A stretch of DNA of 64,000 bases from Methanolinea mesophila (GTDB lineage Archaea > Halobacteriota > Methanomicrobia > Methanomicrobiales > Methanospirillaceae): positions 124,001 through 188,000 of the forward strand of contig NZ_JAGGKR010000002.1 of the NCBI RefSeq assembly GCF_017873855.1, written 5' to 3'. The translations under genes and the position numbers were made by a program. A model generated the notes under the pieces. That model did not search any database and was not told where the DNA came from. It worked only from the letters and a program-made list of their open reading frames with translations. Below are positions 9,467 through 17,838 of the stretch, in pieces. How positions within the stretch are numbered: position 1 is the stretch's first letter; each line of letters opens with the position of its first letter.

Positions 9467-9605
9467 GTATGAAGGATCATGCGGGAACACCGGGACACGG
9501 AGGGAATCCGGAAGGGTGCCGGTCTTCCACGGAAAAAGGAACGGAGAAGATCGGGGAAGACAGGCGAAACCTCCCGGCAGGAGGCTGGGCGGGGAGGATT
9601 AAGGA

Positions 9606-10082
9606 ATGAGCGTTCAGATCGGGGTGATAGGACCCGGAGACTGTTCTATGGAGGAGCGCCGAGCCGCGGAAAAAGTCGGGCGGCAGATCGCACGGGGCGG
9701 GGGGATCCTCTGTTGCGGCGGGCTCTCCGGTGTCATGGAGGCGGCCAGCAGAGGGGCGAAAGAGGAGGGGGGGATCACCGTGGGGATCATTCCCGGTACC
9801 GGCGGAGAGAACGACTATCTCGACGTAGTGATCAGGACGGGGCTCTCACACGCCAGGAACGTGGTGCTGGTCCAGAGCAGCGACGCCCTGGTGGCGGTAG
9901 GGGGGGCCTACGGGACCCTCTCGGAGATCGCAGTCGCGCTGAAGACGGAAAAGCCGGTGTTCGGGGTCTCCACCTGGGAGATCCCCGGGGTGGTGCAGTG
10001 CAATTCCCCGGAAGAGGCCGCTAACGCGGCACTCTATGCAGCGTCCCGGTCAGGCGGGTGTCGTAGCCCCCGAGCCCGGTGA
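9606..10082 (+). CDS. TIGR00725 family / LOG-like Rossmann protein
   Basis: The 158-residue protein has the nucleotide-binding-like pattern of TIGR00725 and the lysine-decarboxylase-like (LOG) superfamily: GGGILCCGGLSGVMEAASRG (about 32-51), PGTGGENDY (63-71) and GGAYGTLSEIA (98-108). LOG enzymes release nucleobases from nucleoside monophosphates, but TIGR00725 members have no proven reaction. A GGGGAGGATTAAGGA ribosome-binding region precedes ATG 9606. Its last 20 or so codons overlap the 3' end of the convergent moeA gene by 62 bases, which is unusual for this window. The 139 bases between it and the aldehyde dehydrogenase gene show no gene. Confidence 0.8.
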   Translation: MSVQIGVIGPGDCSMEERRAAEKVGRQIARGGGILCCGGLSGVMEAASRGAKEEGGITVGIIPGTGGENDYLDVVIRTGLSHARNVVLVQSSDALVAVGGAYGTLSEIAVALKTEKPVFGVSTWEIPGVVQCNSPEEAANAALYAASRSGGCRSPRAR

Positions 10083-11880
10083 GCACAGTCCTGAACCGGT
10101 CGGAACGTACCGCATCCAGCAGGGTTGCGATACGCGGGTCGTCGAGCTCCTCCTCCCGGATCGCGAGTTCGTAACGTTCGCTCGCAACCGGCACGAACGG
10201 AAGGCCGTATGCCTTCGCCGCGCTGTAAACGCACATCCCGGCATCGACCTCGCCGGACCGGACCGCGAGGGCCACGGCGGTATGGGTTGTCACTTCACGG
10301 TCGTACCCCTGAATCGCTGCGGGATCGATGCCCCTCTTCTGCAGTTCATAGTCGAGCAGGATTCTCGTCCCGGAGCCTTTCTGCCGGTTGACGAACGAAT
10401 GGCCGGGGAGGTCTTCGAGGGAGAGCCCGTCCCGGGATACGATCCCCTGCTCGCGGTCTGCAATGGTGACCAGCGCGATATCCTCCCCGGGGAGATACCG
10501 CTGGATGAAGGGAACGTTGTACTCCCCGGCAGGAGAGAGGAGATGCATCGGGGCCGCGTGGCAGTCGTTCCGCTTCAGTGCGAGGACCCCTCCCATGCTC
10601 CCTGCATGAGTGGAATGGACAACCACTCCCCCGGGCCGGATCATGTCGGCGAGGTGGTCGAGGGCCGGGTCGTGGCTTCCCGTGACCAGGAGTGCGGCTT
10701 CCGCAACAGAAGGGGGCACCATGAGGTTCACCCGCACCATTTCCCCGGACTCGAAGCCTTCCGTCCGGTTCGGTATGCGGAGGTAGGCGTTGGACCGGAC
10801 CCCGCTCATCTGGACCCCTGATCCCCGCGACTGCGGGGAGGCGACCCATTCGCCGCGGATCTTCCCGACGGAGAGGAGCACGAATTCGTCGGTTCCCACA
10901 TCCGAATGGAGAGTCTGGGTGAGACGTGCCGTGAGGACCACCGGGTCGGGCGGGGTAAGTCCGTAATGCGCGAGCAGGGGGGTGGCGATCTCCCGGAGCA
11001 CCGTGACCGCGGAGAGAGGATACCCGGGCATCCCCATCACTGGTTTTCCACCGATATTTCCCACAATGACCGGTTTTCCCGGTTTGATGGACACGCCGTG
11101 GAGGAGCACCTCGCCGAGCGACGCGATCACGTCCACCGTGTAATCCTTCGTCCCTGCCGATGATCCGGCGGAGACCACGACCATATCCTGTTCCTCGGCC
11201 GCCAGGGTGATCACCCGGCGGATCTCATCCGGGTCATCGGGGGTGATGGGGTAGCGGGTGCACCGGGCCCCGAGCGAGGAGAGCCAGGCTGACGCCATAA
11301 GGGTGTTGCTCTCCACCACCTGGCCCGGTGCCGGCCGGGTCCCGGGAGCGACGAGTTCGCTCCCCGTGGGGATTATCCCCACCCTGAGGGTGAGCACCGG
11401 AATGCGGGTGACCCCGTACGTCGCGAGCGCCCCGGTGTCGTGCGGCCGTATCCGGTGAAAGGAAGGGATTATCATCTCCGTCTCGGCGATATCCTCCCCT
11501 GCAGGGCGGATATGCTGCCACGGTGCCACCGGCTTCCGGATTATCCAGCACCCCTCCTCCTCCCAGACATCTTCGATCATGATCACCGCGTCATAGCCCC
11601 GGGGGACGACGTTCCCGGTATTAACCCGCAAGGCGTCCGAAAGGGCGACCGGGTTCTGTTCGCTCGCTCCCCGCGTGTCCCTGCTCGATACCGCGATACC
11701 GTCCATGGCGGAGAGGAAGACCTCGGGGACCGAGTAGGAGGCGAACACCGCCCCTGCGCTGATTCGTCCCACCGAGTCCTCCACCGCGACCGTCTCGGAG
11801 AACCTCATTGGAGGGAACGCTTCCCGTATTATCAGGAGCGCCTCTTCGAGTGTGGCGAGCTTCAGGTAACGTTTCACCAT
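10021..11880 (-). CDS. moeA: MoeA-type molybdopterin molybdenumtransferase fused to a PBP-like domain
   Basis: The first 400 or so of 619 residues are a full MoeA: the N-terminal domains, then the MoCF domain with VVSAGSSAGTKDYT (about 235-248), KPGKPVIVGNIGGKPVMGMPG, and domain IV. MoeA inserts molybdenum or tungsten into molybdopterin, as needed by formylmethanofuran and formate dehydrogenases. The remaining residues (about 410-610) form a LysR/periplasmic-binding-like domain (for example GGVVVHSTHAGSMGGVLALK), as in archaeal MoeA-PBP proteins; it may sense molybdate or tungstate or a cofactor. The gene lies 121 bases downstream of a second moeA on the same strand, and its 3' end overlaps the convergent TIGR00725 gene. 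Confidence 0.9.
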   Translation of the reverse strand: MVKRYLKLATLEEALLIIREAFPPMRFSETVAVEDSVGRISAGAVFASYSVPEVFLSAMDGIAVSSRDTRGASEQNPVALSDALRVNTGNVVPRGYDAVIMIEDVWEEEGCWIIRKPVAPWQHIRPAGEDIAETEMIIPSFHRIRPHDTGALATYGVTRIPVLTLRVGIIPTGSELVAPGTRPAPGQVVESNTLMASAWLSSLGARCTRYPITPDDPDEIRRVITLAAEEQDMVVVSAGSSAGTKDYTVDVIASLGEVLLHGVSIKPGKPVIVGNIGGKPVMGMPGYPLSAVTVLREIATPLLAHYGLTPPDPVVLTARLTQTLHSDVGTDEFVLLSVGKIRGEWVASPQSRGSGVQMSGVRSNAYLRIPNRTEGFESGEMVRVNLMVPPSVAEAALLVTGSHDPALDHLADMIRPGGVVVHSTHAGSMGGVLALKRNDCHAAPMHLLSPAGEYNVPFIQRYLPGEDIALVTIADREQGIVSRDGLSLEDLPGHSFVNRQKGSGTRILLDYELQKRGIDPAAIQGYDREVTTHTAVALAVRSGEVDAGMCVYSAAKAYGLPFVPVASERYELAIREEELDDPRIATLLDAVRSDRFRTVLTGLGGYDTRLTGTLHRVPR

Positions 11881-12001
11881 GAGACCGCCACCTCCGGGTT
11901 CACTGCGGGGAACTCCTCACAGGGTCCGCCACGGAATGATCCGCCCGGCGTTATCATGGGAGGTGTCGCTTCCGCTTCCCGATACACCACTAAATGCGGG
12001 T

Positions 12002-13207
12002 TTACCACAGGATCACCTCCACCTCCTCGTTGACCTCGAGGCCTTCCCTTCCTGCCGGGATCCTCACAATTCCGTCGCTCTTCACCAGCGTATTCAGCAG
12101 CCCTGATTTTCCGAATACCGGGTCCGCCACACCCTCCTTTACCGTCACTCTCACGTAGTCCTCCCTGCCCTTCGCGGAGGGGATATTCCGTGCCAGTTTC
12201 GCCCGGACCATGCACGGCCGGCTTTCCTCTTCTCCGAGCAGCCCCCGGATTACCACTCCGCCTATGATCATGAGGACGATGAATGCAGATGCCGGATGCC
12301 CGGGAAGTCCGATTACCGGTTTGCCCCCCGAACGTCCGAGGATCGTCGGTTTTCCGGGCGCGATCGCGATCCCGTGCGCCAGGACTTCGCCGATCTCCCG
12401 GATCAGGTCGGCGGACATGTCCCGGTCGTCCTTGGAACTCCCCCCCGAGATGAAGACGGCATCGCACTCGTGCACCGCTATCCCGAGCACCGCCCGGAGG
12501 GACTCCCGATCGTCCTTCGTAATTCCATATGCCCGGGGAGTACATCCCAGGGATGCGATGTACGATGAACAAAGATACGTGTTCACGTCCCGCACCTGCC
12601 CGGGTCCGGGCTCCGATTTCACGGGGACAAGTTCATTCCCGGTCGATATGACCCCGACGACGGGTTTTTTCCTCACCGGCACGGTTACGCATCCCACCGC
12701 GGCAAGGACCCCGGTGTCCCGCGGAGAAAGGCACCTCCCGGCTTCCAGTACTGTGACCCCTGCGGTGAAGTCCTCTCCCCTCATTACCACGTTCTCGCCC
12801 GGAGCGACCGGGCGTTTTACCAGCACCTGGTCCCCGAGCGATTCACTGTATTCCACCATGGCGACCGCATCGGCCCCTTCAGGGAGGGCTCCTCCGGTAG
12901 GGACGTACACACACCCGCCCGCAACCACCGGTTTCGCGTCCAGTGTCCCCATCGAGACCCTGCCTGAGAGGGCGAGCATCGCAGGGATCGCATCGCTGGA
13001 TCCGACGGTATCTGCTGCACGGACCGCGTAGCCGTCCACTACCGAGCGCGGGAACCCGGGGATATCGTCGTCGGATGATATCTCCGAAGCCAGGACCCGT
13101 CCCGCAGCCGTTTCGAGGGGGACTTCCTCGGTCCCTACCGGGGACGCGATCTCCCTGGCGATCCGGAGCGCTTCATCCACCGATATTGTCCGGAAAAAAA
13201 GACTCAT
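12002..13207 (-). CDS. moeA: MoeA-type molybdopterin molybdenumtransferase (single-domain form)
   Basis: This 401-residue protein is a stand-alone MoeA with the usual four domains. Visible blocks are VVDGYAVRA near 60, the MoCF motif FISGGSSKDDRDM (near 235) and APGKPTILGRSGGKPVIGLPG. It lacks the PBP-like extension of its neighbour; methanogens often hold two MoeA copies, possibly one for molybdenum and one for tungsten. I chose ATG at 13207 because the residues MSLFFRTISVDEAL begin the family N-terminus; upstream in-frame sequence to 13513 is the shadow of the small gene that precedes it. The start overlaps that gene's stop by ATGA, so translation is probably coupled. Confidence 0.92.
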   Translation of the reverse strand: MSLFFRTISVDEALRIAREIASPVGTEEVPLETAAGRVLASEISSDDDIPGFPRSVVDGYAVRAADTVGSSDAIPAMLALSGRVSMGTLDAKPVVAGGCVYVPTGGALPEGADAVAMVEYSESLGDQVLVKRPVAPGENVVMRGEDFTAGVTVLEAGRCLSPRDTGVLAAVGCVTVPVRKKPVVGVISTGNELVPVKSEPGPGQVRDVNTYLCSSYIASLGCTPRAYGITKDDRESLRAVLGIAVHECDAVFISGGSSKDDRDMSADLIREIGEVLAHGIAIAPGKPTILGRSGGKPVIGLPGHPASAFIVLMIIGGVVIRGLLGEEESRPCMVRAKLARNIPSAKGREDYVRVTVKEGVADPVFGKSGLLNTLVKSDGIVRIPAGREGLEVNEEVEVILW

Positions 13208-13380
13208 TTGAAGCAGCCGAGCTGACAGGCCCGGATCTTCACCCCGTGCGTGTTGCAGTAGCGGGAAATGTCCATCTTGGAGATTCCATACTTTTCCGCG
13301 ATGGCGAACGCCTCGGGACACTTGATCTCCTTGTCGATGCCTTCCTTCTCGAAGGCCTGCCTGATGAGTTCTACGTCCAT
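13204..13380 (-). CDS. Small conserved-looking cysteine-containing protein coupled to moeA
   Basis: A 58-codon frame runs from ATG at 13380 to TGA at 13204 and overlaps the moeA start by ATGA. The product begins MDVELIRQAFEKEGIDKEIK and ends CNTHGVKIRACQLGCFK. Its middle (AFAIAEKYGISKMDISRYC) reads like a helix-turn-helix, and four cysteines (C21, C42, C51, C55) could bind a metal or cluster. A TATA-like box lies 18-25 bases upstream, giving a leaderless message. Codon use and amino-acid pattern look real. I do not know its function; the fixed position before moeA suggests a role in molybdenum/tungsten cofactor work or its control. Confidence 0.75.
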   Translation of the reverse strand: MDVELIRQAFEKEGIDKEIKCPEAFAIAEKYGISKMDISRYCNTHGVKIRACQLGCFK

Positions 13381-13397
13381 AATAACAATAGTGGAGA

Positions 13398-13405
13398 GAT
13401 AAAAA
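13398..13405 (-). promoter_or_regulatory. TATA box for the small protein-moeA operon
   Basis: Read on the minus strand the sequence is TTTTTATC, 18-25 bases before the ATG at 13380 in an AT-rich stretch. The distance fits a leaderless archaeal transcript. Confidence 0.45.
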
Positions 13406-13457
13406 CATAGTGTTTACCATATCTGCCACATCATCCCGGCAGGAGAGAAGAACATCC

Positions 13458-14774
13458 ATGAAAATTGCCCTGATAAGTTCCCTCAGGGACCCCGGGGGGA
13501 CGACCATCCACAACTGTCTCGACGACCTGACGGCGGGCGAGCCCGCGTCCGCATTCCCGCTCTACAGACACGAGGTCGTCTCGCACAGGGTCGGAGAACG
13601 TCTAATCTACCAGGACTTCATCGACCGGGACATGGACGCCGACCTGATTATCTTCCTCTCCCGGCACTCGAGCGTAAACCCCGTACCGGTGCTCACGGTC
13701 CACGTGACCGGAAACATATCCGCCGCGGACTTCGGCGGTCTGCCCGGGTCGCTCCCGCCCGCCGCTCCCGCGTGGATGCAGGCGGTCCTGCGTAACCTCG
13801 CCTTACGGGCTCCTCCCGGGTACCGGGTTGCATACGAGGTCACCCATCACGGCCCGAGCGAACTCTCCACGCCCTCCTTCTTCGTGGAGGTGGGGAGCAC
13901 GGAGAAAGAATGGAGGGACACGACCGCCGGATACGCAGTCGCCGGGAGTGTGCTCCATGCGGAACCGGGAGATGCCGTCCCCCTCATCGGGTTTGGAGGT
14001 ACCCACTATGCCACCCGGCAGACCGAGATCGCGATAACGTCCCGGGGTGCCTTCGGTCACATCGCCCATTCCCGGGAGGTCGGCGGGATATCAGACGACA
14101 CGGTCAGGAGGATGGCGGAACAGACCGGGGCCGTCGCGGCCTACATCGATAAAAAAGCCCTGTCGTCCGGGGAAATCTCGCGGCTGGATATGATATTTGC
14201 GGCGATACCGCTCATCCGGCTCAGCGAGACGGAACTGATCAACATGGGTGACCTTTCATTCCCCCATTATCTCGGAATGCGCGAAATTGCCGCCGGGTTC
14301 TCACCCGATGCACGCCTCCATCTGCACCGTTTCGGGGAAGACGGCTCCCCTGTGATCGTAACCATCCCCGAGCAGCTCCTCTTCGAGGCGATGAAGACCG
14401 GAGGGAAGGAGTGGGCCTCGGCCATGGATGCCCTGCCCCTCGCCCACATCTCCACACCCAAAAAACCTGTATTGCCGTCCTTCATCACTACGGAGAGAAA
14501 TTACGCCAGAGTATTGCATGATTTAATAAGCTTATGCGTAGCAACCATTAGTAAGGACCAGGAGCTTGCAGTTGATGGGGAGGATCTTCTCATCCGCAGG
14601 CGCAGACTGGACCCCAGGAAAGCGCGCGAACTGGGGATCCCGCAGGGGCCGATGCTCGGGGAACTGATGAAAGGGAGACCGGTGACAATCGGGTCGACCC
14701 TCATCACCCCCGGGATGGTCACCACCTGCGAGGAGAAGAAAATCCACATCCCGGGACTGAGGAACTACCTATGA
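13458..14774 (+). CDS. dtdA: D-aminoacyl-tRNA deacylase, archaeal DtdA type
   Basis: The 438-residue protein fits the archaeal/plant DtdA (GEK1) family, zinc-dependent hydrolases that free D-amino acids from mischarged tRNA. The family blocks [14 protein letters not shown] (about 181-194) and the adjacent [12 protein letters not shown] are present, as is the N-terminal [15 protein letters not shown]-terminal region of about 170 residues is typical of longer methanogen members. I chose ATG at 13458, preceded by AGGAGAGAAG, over the in-frame codon at 13410, because MKIALISS is the natural first strand. The stop overlaps the ftsZ start by ATGA, so the gene opens a dtdA-ftsZ-secE-spt5 operon. Confidence 0.88.
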   Translation: MKIALISSLRDPGGTTIHNCLDDLTAGEPASAFPLYRHEVVSHRVGERLIYQDFIDRDMDADLIIFLSRHSSVNPVPVLTVHVTGNISAADFGGLPGSLPPAAPAWMQAVLRNLALRAPPGYRVAYEVTHHGPSELSTPSFFVEVGSTEKEWRDTTAGYAVAGSVLHAEPGDAVPLIGFGGTHYATRQTEIAITSRGAFGHIAHSREVGGISDDTVRRMAEQTGAVAAYIDKKALSSGEISRLDMIFAAIPLIRLSETELINMGDLSFPHYLGMREIAAGFSPDARLHLHRFGEDGSPVIVTIPEQLLFEAMKTGGKEWASAMDALPLAHISTPKKPVLPSFITTERNYARVLHDLISLCVATISKDQELAVDGEDLLIRRRRLDPRKARELGIPQGPMLGELMKGRPVTIGSTLITPGMVTTCEEKKIHIPGLRNYL

Positions 14775-15862
14775 GATCTATTGTCGAAGAGGCACTCACG
14801 AAGGTGAGGGACGAGCCGTTTGATGTCTCCAAGAACAATGAGGATCTGGACCAGATTCTCAAGGAGCTCCGGACCGAGATCGTCGTGATCGGGTGCGGCG
14901 GAAGCGGATCCAATACCATAACCCGCATGAAAGAGGAGGGGATCCACGGGGCACGGCTAATCGCTATCAATACCGATGCCCAGCACCTCATCAGAACGCT
15001 TGCGGACGAACGGCTCCTTGTAGGGCGACAGAGGACACGAGGGCTCGGGGCAGGATCGATCCCCCAGATCGGGGAAGAGGCCGCCCTTGAGAACGAGCAG
15101 GACATCAAGAGGACGGTCACCGGCGCCGATATGGTCTTCATCACGGTCGGCCTCGGCGGGGGGACCGGGACCGGGACGGCGCCCATAGTCGCCAAGGCGG
15201 CACGTGATGAGGGGGCGCTCACCATCGCCATCGTCACCCTCCCGTTCACCGCGGAAGGCGCAATCCGGATGGAGAACGCCGAAGCGGGGCTGGAACGGCT
15301 GAGAGACGTGGCCGACACCGTCATCGTCGTGCCGAACGACCGGCTGCTCGAGGTTGTGCCCAAGCTCCCCCTGTATGCGGCGTTCAAGGTCGCCGACGAG
15401 GTACTCATGCGGGCGGTCAAGGGGATCACCGAGCTGATCACCATGCCCGGGCTGGTGAACCTGGACTTTGCCGACGTGCGGACGGTCATGGAACGCGGCG
15501 GCGTGGCCATGATCGGGGTCGGGGAGAGTGACAGCGAGGACAAGGCCGCGGACTCCGTAAAGAAGGCCATCCGGTCGCCCCTGCTCGACGTGGATATCTC
15601 GGGCGCCACCGCCGCGCTGGTGAACGTGGTGGGCGGCCCGGACATGACCATGGCAGAGGCGGAAGGTGTGGTCCAGGAAGTTTACAACCGCATAGACCCC
15701 AACGCACGGATTATCTGGGGCGCACAGGTCGATCCCGAGATGCAGGCGAAGATGCGTACCATGCTTGTCGTGACCGGTGTCCGGTCGCCACAAATATATG
15801 GGAGGAACGAAAAAATTGTCCCCAAAGTTCAGAAGCAGTTCGAGATCGATTTTCTGAAGTGA
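14771..15862 (+). CDS. ftsZ: Cell division GTPase FtsZ
   Basis: The 363-residue protein carries the tubulin/FtsZ signature [12 protein letters not shown] (127-138), the N-terminal GCGGSGSNT nucleotide loop (41-49), and the T7 loop [10 protein letters not shown] that completes the GTPase site of the next subunit. It polymerises at mid-cell to drive archaeal cytokinesis. An N-terminal extension of about 35 residues is common in archaeal FtsZ1. It starts within the stop of dtdA (ATGA) and is followed after 6 bases by secE, so the four genes are probably one transcript. Confidence 0.97.
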   Translation: MRSIVEEALTKVRDEPFDVSKNNEDLDQILKELRTEIVVIGCGGSGSNTITRMKEEGIHGARLIAINTDAQHLIRTLADERLLVGRQRTRGLGAGSIPQIGEEAALENEQDIKRTVTGADMVFITVGLGGGTGTGTAPIVAKAARDEGALTIAIVTLPFTAEGAIRMENAEAGLERLRDVADTVIVVPNDRLLEVVPKLPLYAAFKVADEVLMRAVKGITELITMPGLVNLDFADVRTVMERGGVAMIGVGESDSEDKAADSVKKAIRSPLLDVDISGATAALVNVVGGPDMTMAEAEGVVQEVYNRIDPNARIIWGAQVDPEMQAKMRTMLVVTGVRSPQIYGRNEKIVPKVQKQFEIDFLK

Positions 15863-15868
15863 TACAAT

Positions 15869-16066
15869 ATGGTAGAGATCGCAAAACCCGAGATAAAGTT
15901 CAATGTAGGGGAGGAGCTGTTCAGGAAGTACTGGCGGGTGCTCAAGTTAGCCCGCCGCCCCAAGCGTGATGAGTTCCAGAAGATCGCTCTGGTCGCAGCA
16001 GCCGGTATTCTGATCGTAGGCCTTATCGGCTTCATAATCTACGAGCTGATGCTGCTCCTGCCCTGA
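15869..16066 (+). CDS. secE: Preprotein translocase subunit SecE (Sec61 gamma)
   Basis: The 65-residue protein has an amphipathic N-terminal helix followed by one C-terminal membrane helix (about 43-63, ALVAAAGILIVGLIGFIIYE in part). This is the archaeal SecE/Sec61-gamma plan: the amphipathic helix lies on the membrane face and the helix clamps SecY. The motif KYWRVLKLARRPKRDEF is typical of the family. It sits directly before spt5, a gene order conserved across archaea and equivalent to bacterial secE-nusG. Confidence 0.95.
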   Translation: MVEIAKPEIKFNVGEELFRKYWRVLKLARRPKRDEFQKIALVAAAGILIVGLIGFIIYELMLLLP

Positions 16067-16071
16067 ATACC

Positions 16072-16554
16072 ATGGAAGAGACCCTGGAGTCCAGTAACAA
16101 CAGGATATTCGCCATCAAGACCACTTCCAAGCAGGAACGGACGGTGGCGGACAACATCAAGAAGGCCATCGAGAGCGGGGCCACCGACGTGAAGGTGACC
16201 GCGATCATCGTCCCCGACGAGCTGAAAGGCTACGTACTAGTGGAGACCCCCGAGTCGCTTCCCCGGATCGAGCAGCTCGTGGAGAAGGTCGCCCATGCGC
16301 GCACCGTGGTGAAGGGTGCCACCAGCCTCGCGGAAGTTGGCCATTTCCTCACCCCGAAACCGGTGGTAAGCGGTATCTCCGAGGGCACCATCGTGGAACT
16401 CATCGCCGGCCCCTTCAAGGGGGAGAAGGCGGTGGTGAAACGGATCGATACCGGTAAGGAAGAGATCACCGTCGAGCTCTACGAGAGCGTGCTCCCTATC
16501 CCCATCACCGTCCGCGGAGATGCGGTGCGGGTGGTGGATAAGGGCGAAAAATAG
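16072..16554 (+). CDS. spt5: Transcription elongation factor Spt5 (NusG homologue)
   Basis: The 160-residue protein has the NGN domain (about 8-95, beginning IFAIKTTSKQERTVADNI) and a C-terminal KOW domain with GTIVELIAGPFKGEKAVVKR (about 104-123). With Spt4 it clamps RNA polymerase and raises processivity; the KOW domain can contact ribosomal protein S10. It is the last gene of the dtdA-ftsZ-secE group: a run of eight T residues follows 10 bases after the stop and a separate TATA box serves the ribosomal operon. Confidence 0.96.
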   Translation: MEETLESSNNRIFAIKTTSKQERTVADNIKKAIESGATDVKVTAIIVPDELKGYVLVETPESLPRIEQLVEKVAHARTVVKGATSLAEVGHFLTPKPVVSGISEGTIVELIAGPFKGEKAVVKRIDTGKEEITVELYESVLPIPITVRGDAVRVVDKGEK

Positions 16555-16563
16555 TTTTAATCC

Positions 16564-16571
16564 TTTTTTTT
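16564..16571 (+). terminator. Oligo-T terminator after spt5
   Basis: Eight T residues in a row begin 10 bases after the spt5 stop, the usual archaeal intrinsic termination signal, just before the promoter of the next operon. Confidence 0.5.
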
Positions 16572-16584
16572 ACCGTCCTCCGGG

Positions 16585-16596
16585 TATACATTTAAG
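16585..16596 (+). promoter_or_regulatory. TATA box of the L11-L1-L10-L12 operon
   Basis: TATACATTTAAG lies about 65-75 bases before the L11 ATG. Initiation 25 bases downstream would give a leader of about 40 bases that contains a small hairpin (16631-16644). Confidence 0.5.
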
Positions 16597-16630
16597 TCTG
16601 TCCCTGTCAACCTTAGTAAACCCACGCGGA

Positions 16631-16644
16631 GTACCGTAAGGTAC
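16631..16644 (+). promoter_or_regulatory. Leader hairpin before the L11 gene
   Basis: GTACCGTAAGGTAC forms a perfect 5-bp stem with a 4-base loop in the predicted L11 leader, 15 bases before the ATG and just before the ribosome-binding sequence GGTGAT. A role in translational autoregulation by L1 or L10 is conceivable but not shown. Confidence 0.35.
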
Positions 16645-16658
16645 AGCATGGTGATACT

Positions 16659-17135
16659 ATGGCAGAAGTGGTCGAGGTTTTAGTACCAGGAGGCAAGGCA
16701 ACTGCAGGTCCGCCGCTCGGACCGGCTCTTGGACCACTCGGCATTAACGTGAAGGCTGTTGTTGACGAGATCAACAAGCAGACCGCGACGTTCAACGGTA
16801 TGCAGGTACCGGTGAAGGTAGTGGTCGACGAAAAGAAGGCCTTCACAGTGACCGTAGGGATACCACCTACCACGGCCTTGATCAAGAAAGAGGTCAAGAT
16901 CGAGAAGGGGTCCCCGGAACCCAACATGCAGATTGTTGGCGACTTGCCTATCGAGGCTGCAGTCAGAATCGCCCGTATGAAGCAGAACGACATGCTCTCC
17001 TATGACCTGCGGAACGCGGTCAAGGAGGTCGTGGGCACCTGCGTGAGTATGGGGGTCAACGTCGACGGAAAGAGGCCCAAAGAGGCCCTTGCCGCGATCG
17101 ACGCTGGCGAGTATGACAAAGTCCTCGCAGAATAG
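16659..17135 (+). CDS. rpl11: Large ribosomal subunit protein uL11
   Basis: The 158-residue protein shows the L11 N-terminal domain ([20 protein letters not shown], about 9-28) and the RNA-binding C-terminal domain with [22 protein letters not shown]11 binds the GTPase-associated centre of 23S rRNA and supports the stalk of L10 and L12 encoded downstream. Length is normal for archaea. It is the first gene of the classical L11-L1-L10-L12 operon, preceded by its own TATA box and leader hairpin. Confidence 0.97.
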   Translation: MAEVVEVLVPGGKATAGPPLGPALGPLGINVKAVVDEINKQTATFNGMQVPVKVVVDEKKAFTVTVGIPPTTALIKKEVKIEKGSPEPNMQIVGDLPIEAAVRIARMKQNDMLSYDLRNAVKEVVGTCVSMGVNVDGKRPKEALAAIDAGEYDKVLAE

Positions 17136-17191
17136 ATGTGTAACCAACCCATAGAAGATCGTTTCCGGTCGCATAACTATGGAGGAATCAG

Positions 17192-17836
17192 ATGGTAGAA
17201 AGGGCCAAGATTATTGAGGCCGTGAAAACGGCCATTGAGAAAGCGCCTCCGCGTAAATTCTCTGAGAGTGTAGATATTACCATCAATCTCAAGAATATCG
17301 ACATGGCGCAGCCCAAAAATCGTATTGACGAGACGATTCTTCTCCCCAACGGCACCGGGAAAAAGGTGGGTATTGCGGTCCTTGGCAAGGGTGACATCAC
17401 CACCCAGGCAAAGGAATCGGGTGTGGACCTCATCATCGGCCCCGAAGAGATCGAGCGGCTGGGAGGCGAACCCCGTGAAGCAAGGACCATGGCAAACAGT
17501 TATCGATTCTTCCTCGCGGACACCAGTGTCATGCCTGCAGTAGGCCGTTTCCTCGGCCCCAGGCTCGGTCCCAGGGGAAGGATGCCCATGCCCATCCCGA
17601 GCGGCACTGACATCAGGCCGATCGTGGAACGCCTTCGCAACTCGGTGAAGATCAGGACCAAGGACAAAAAAGTCTTCCACGTCAAAGTGGGGTCCACCGA
17701 GATGCCCCCGGAGCAGATCGCAGAGAACATCGACGTAGTACTGAAGCGTGTCGAATCGGTGCTCGAACAGGGAGCCTTAAATGTCCGGTCGGTCTACGTG
17801 AAGACCACCATGGGACACCCCGAGAGGGTGGTCTGA
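17192..17836 (+). CDS. rpl1: Large ribosomal subunit protein uL1
   Basis: The 214-residue protein has L1 features: PPRKFSESVDITINLKNID near the N-terminus, the second domain with FLGPRLGPRGRMPMP (about 123-137), and the C-terminal KRVESVLEQGALNVRSVYVK in part. L1 forms the mobile stalk near the E site and in methanogens can repress its own operon by binding mRNA. ATG 17192 is preceded by GGAGGAATCAG. The 56-base gap from L11 is short and has no visible promoter; the stop is followed 2 bases later by the L10 start. Confidence 0.97.
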   Translation: MVERAKIIEAVKTAIEKAPPRKFSESVDITINLKNIDMAQPKNRIDETILLPNGTGKKVGIAVLGKGDITTQAKESGVDLIIGPEEIERLGGEPREARTMANSYRFFLADTSVMPAVGRFLGPRLGPRGRMPMPIPSGTDIRPIVERLRNSVKIRTKDKKVFHVKVGSTEMPPEQIAENIDVVLKRVESVLEQGALNVRSVYVKTTMGHPERVV

Positions 17837-17838
17837 TC

